DNA of 6,619 bases from Patescibacteria group bacterium (GTDB lineage Bacteria; Patescibacteria; Paceibacteria; Moranbacterales; UBA1568). The stretch's first letter is position 1; every line of letters starts with the position of its first letter. The stretch lies in NCBI GenBank assembly GCA_030916685.1, contig JAUPWD010000078.1:1-6619 (forward strand), read 5' to 3'. Shown in pieces: positions 4,978-6,619 of the stretch. The notes below the pieces were generated by a model. It was not told the DNA's origin and did no database searches. It worked only from the letters and a program-made list of their open reading frames with translations. The position numbers were made by a program, and so were the translations under genes.

Positions 4978-5598
4978 ATGGAAAAGTTTTCCGCATCTAT
5001 CGAAGGGAAAAAGAAATTTGTTTCTCAGAGAAAATCTGAGGAACCTGATGCCGAACGAATTGAATATTCGTTTAACGTTGCTGTGTACGATGAGAATCAT
5101 ACGAGGATCGGCGCCGTCTCCCTTGAACATCTCAAAGGCATGAATTTATCAGAAAGGATAGGGGAAGTCTTTTATATAAAAGAGATTGAGGTGACTCAGT
5201 CACAAAGAGGTAGGGGAAATGGCTCTGAAATAATCGAAGGTATTAATAGATTTTTAATTTCGCGAGGAAATGCCATCGGAGTGTTAAACGATGGAATAAT
5301 GAAACGAAATGCCGAGAGAGCGCTCTACGGATTGTATGAAAGACACGGATGGAAAGATATTAAGAGCGACAGACGATTGCTTGAGATAGGTAAGAAGTTT
5401 TCCGGTCTTGATTGGCGATCGAAAGTTGACAGGTTTTATGGAGGTAATTGGAAGTATTTTTATCAGGGAAAAGATATTGATGATACTGAATATGAGCGAT
5501 TGTGCTGTGATGCTTTTATCGGAACCGGCTTTTTCTTCAGGGAAAAAGATAAATCGGGTACATTGATGGAGAAAGGAATAAAACAATATGAATCCTGA
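4978..5598 (+). CDS. GNAT-family N-acetyltransferase, substrate unknown
   Basis: The 206-residue product contains the core of the GNAT fold. A beta strand rich in I/E/V leads into the acetyl-CoA pyrophosphate loop QRGRGNGSEI (76-85), matching the R/QxxGxG/A motif A. The following helix is IIEGINRFLISRG (85-97), and ALYGLYERHGWK (115-126) is the usual motif-B helix ending in a strand. These enzymes transfer an acetyl group from acetyl-CoA to an amine; the acceptor cannot be told from sequence. The N-terminal ~25 residues are charged, and ~75 residues beyond the GNAT core (130-206) have no recognised fold and include paired cysteines C176-C177. There is no Shine-Dalgarno site before the ATG. 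Arginine is encoded by AGA, AGG and CGA, unlike the genes upstream, which favour CGC/CGT/CGG. The next gene starts inside its last codons. Confidence 0.75.
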   Translation: MEKFSASIEGKKKFVSQRKSEEPDAERIEYSFNVAVYDENHTRIGAVSLEHLKGMNLSERIGEVFYIKEIEVTQSQRGRGNGSEIIEGINRFLISRGNAIGVLNDGIMKRNAERALYGLYERHGWKDIKSDRRLLEIGKKFSGLDWRSKVDRFYGGNWKYFYQGKDIDDTEYERLCCDAFIGTGFFFREKDKSGTLMEKGIKQYES

Positions 5599-6619
5599 AG
5601 CGCCAAAACCTGTAGTAATAGAAAATAAACCAGAAAACCGAGATACTTTACGGGCAGAGTATTATTCCTTGCTTGAGCGTAGAAAAAAAGTCAATGCTCG
5701 TTTAGGATACCTCATGCAACATGCAAGTCCTGATAATGATCTATTACTGAGTTTGGATAAAGAAAAACACGATGTGCATGTTCGCGCTCAGGAAGTAGGA
5801 CAGAAACTCGGGAAGACTCTGACAGAAATGGATCTCGACGTGATGATGATGGATGGCAACGCTGAAGATTTTGGTCTAGAAGCCCCGATCATTTTTCCTG
5901 AGAACGAGCCAGCGTATCGTAGATATTCAGAAACCTTATTTGAGGTAATGAAACTTGTGGAAGATGTTGGCGACAACCCAGATAAACTGTCTCTATTCCG
6001 GGAGCGACTCAGAAAATATAAAAATCAAGTGTATCCAAAAGCAAGGGCGGATTTGCCACTTTGGACACCTGGAGAGACGAACTTACAATTAGACGTGTTA
6101 ATGAAAACCAACAAACCGAGTGGTTATTTTCCACCGGTGGATATCTTAGCGGATAACCATCCGATATTGCCGAATGAGGTGGTACTCATTTATGGTGTGG
6201 AGAGATTTACTTATGCCGATCAGGAAGGAAAAGTAGGTTATGACTATGACTGTCATCAGCAGAGTGTATTTTCTGCAAATTTTTCTAAAAGGATAGGTGG
6301 TCTAGTAAATTTAACCGAGGACTTTCCTGCCAATGTTCGAATGTTCGCTAGCGGAGGACTTGCTTTTCATGGTTCTCATCGGGTGTATGGCGTAGCCGTT
6401 GATCGAGACCGTCTCGTCGAAATAGTGAAAAAAATCAAGGGCAACAGAAGTAAATATTGGACAACAATTCATGATGATAGAGATGCGCGGGAGACAGTGT
6501 GCGTAGATCCAGACTTTAGTGATCCAAACATCGAGTATGTTGAACCGGCCGAGAAAAAGGCAATTCCACTTTATCTTCGGCGTGGCATGGACTATGGTGT
6601 ATCAACGGATCAAGAAAAA
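5588..6619 (+). CDS. Unrecognised protein, 3' end cut off by the window
   Basis: An uninterrupted frame from ATG 5588 to the last base gives 344 residues with no stop. I do not recognise it. The start overlaps the acetyltransferase gene by 11 nt in another frame and has AAGGA at 5573-5577, 10 nt upstream, so the two are probably cotranscribed and coupled. Residues 15-80 look helical and charged (AEYYSLLERRKKVNARL). Residues 105-150 form a second helical stretch. From about 195 the chain turns to alternating hydrophobic strands (EVVLIYGVERFTYAD 197-211, RVYGVAVDRDRLVEIVKKIKG 265-285) suggestive of a mixed alpha/beta domain. There is no signal peptide or membrane segment. The A+T-rich composition matches the acetyltransferase. 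The pair may be an accessory module; the function is open. Confidence 0.75.
   Translation, partial: MNPEAPKPVVIENKPENRDTLRAEYYSLLERRKKVNARLGYLMQHASPDNDLLLSLDKEKHDVHVRAQEVGQKLGKTLTEMDLDVMMMDGNAEDFGLEAPIIFPENEPAYRRYSETLFEVMKLVEDVGDNPDKLSLFRERLRKYKNQVYPKARADLPLWTPGETNLQLDVLMKTNKPSGYFPPVDILADNHPILPNEVVLIYGVERFTYADQEGKVGYDYDCHQQSVFSANFSKRIGGLVNLTEDFPANVRMFASGGLAFHGSHRVYGVAVDRDRLVEIVKKIKGNRSKYWTTIHDDRDARETVCVDPDFSDPNIEYVEPAEKKAIPLYLRRGMDYGVSTDQEK

Noticed and set aside
1..6619. CRISPR arrays, tRNA or rRNA genes, insertion sequences
   Set aside because: I found no regularly spaced identical repeats with unique spacers, no cloverleaf or CCA-ended tRNA pattern, no rRNA motifs and no transposase-like translation.

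Overview
The window looks like a piece of a chromosome from a small-genome bacterium of the Patescibacteria / Candidate Phyla Radiation type. The lineage is my inference. It rests on the order L32 - NusB - RNase III - SMC without the fatty-acid genes that separate rpmF from rnc in many other bacteria, on a very short SMC, on start codons without Shine-Dalgarno sites, and on short degenerate repeats between genes. TGA is used as a stop, so the code is the standard bacterial one.

Region 1 (1-1713) is ribosome and RNA metabolism: the end of rpmF (L32), nusB and rnc (RNase III), each followed by a possible or clear intrinsic terminator. The clearest is a 13-bp stem with a GAGA loop after rnc. Region 2 (1714-2332) is a separate transcription unit. 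It has a promoter that abuts the rnc terminator, three small unrecognised genes of 69, 30 and 51 codons with strong Shine-Dalgarno sites (two encode single-helix membrane peptides), and its own terminator. Region 3 (2333-4731) has a second promoter with the same spacer sequence, an A+T-rich leader, and an intact 760-residue SMC-type ATPase with no recognisable hinge domain. Region 4 (4732-4977) holds a large nested inverted repeat that folds on paper into a compact three-way junction. Region 5 (4978-6619) is more A+T-rich with different arginine codons: a GNAT-type acetyltransferase overlapped by a long unrecognised gene that runs off the end.

L32, NusB and RNase III all serve ribosome production: a 50S protein, rRNA antitermination and rRNA processing. 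SMC serves chromosome organisation. The three small genes and the two last genes have no known link to these. The observations most worth pursuing are the hinge-less SMC, the three-way-junction element after it, the 7-nt periodic repeats on both sides of rnc and before smc, and the small membrane-peptide cassette.
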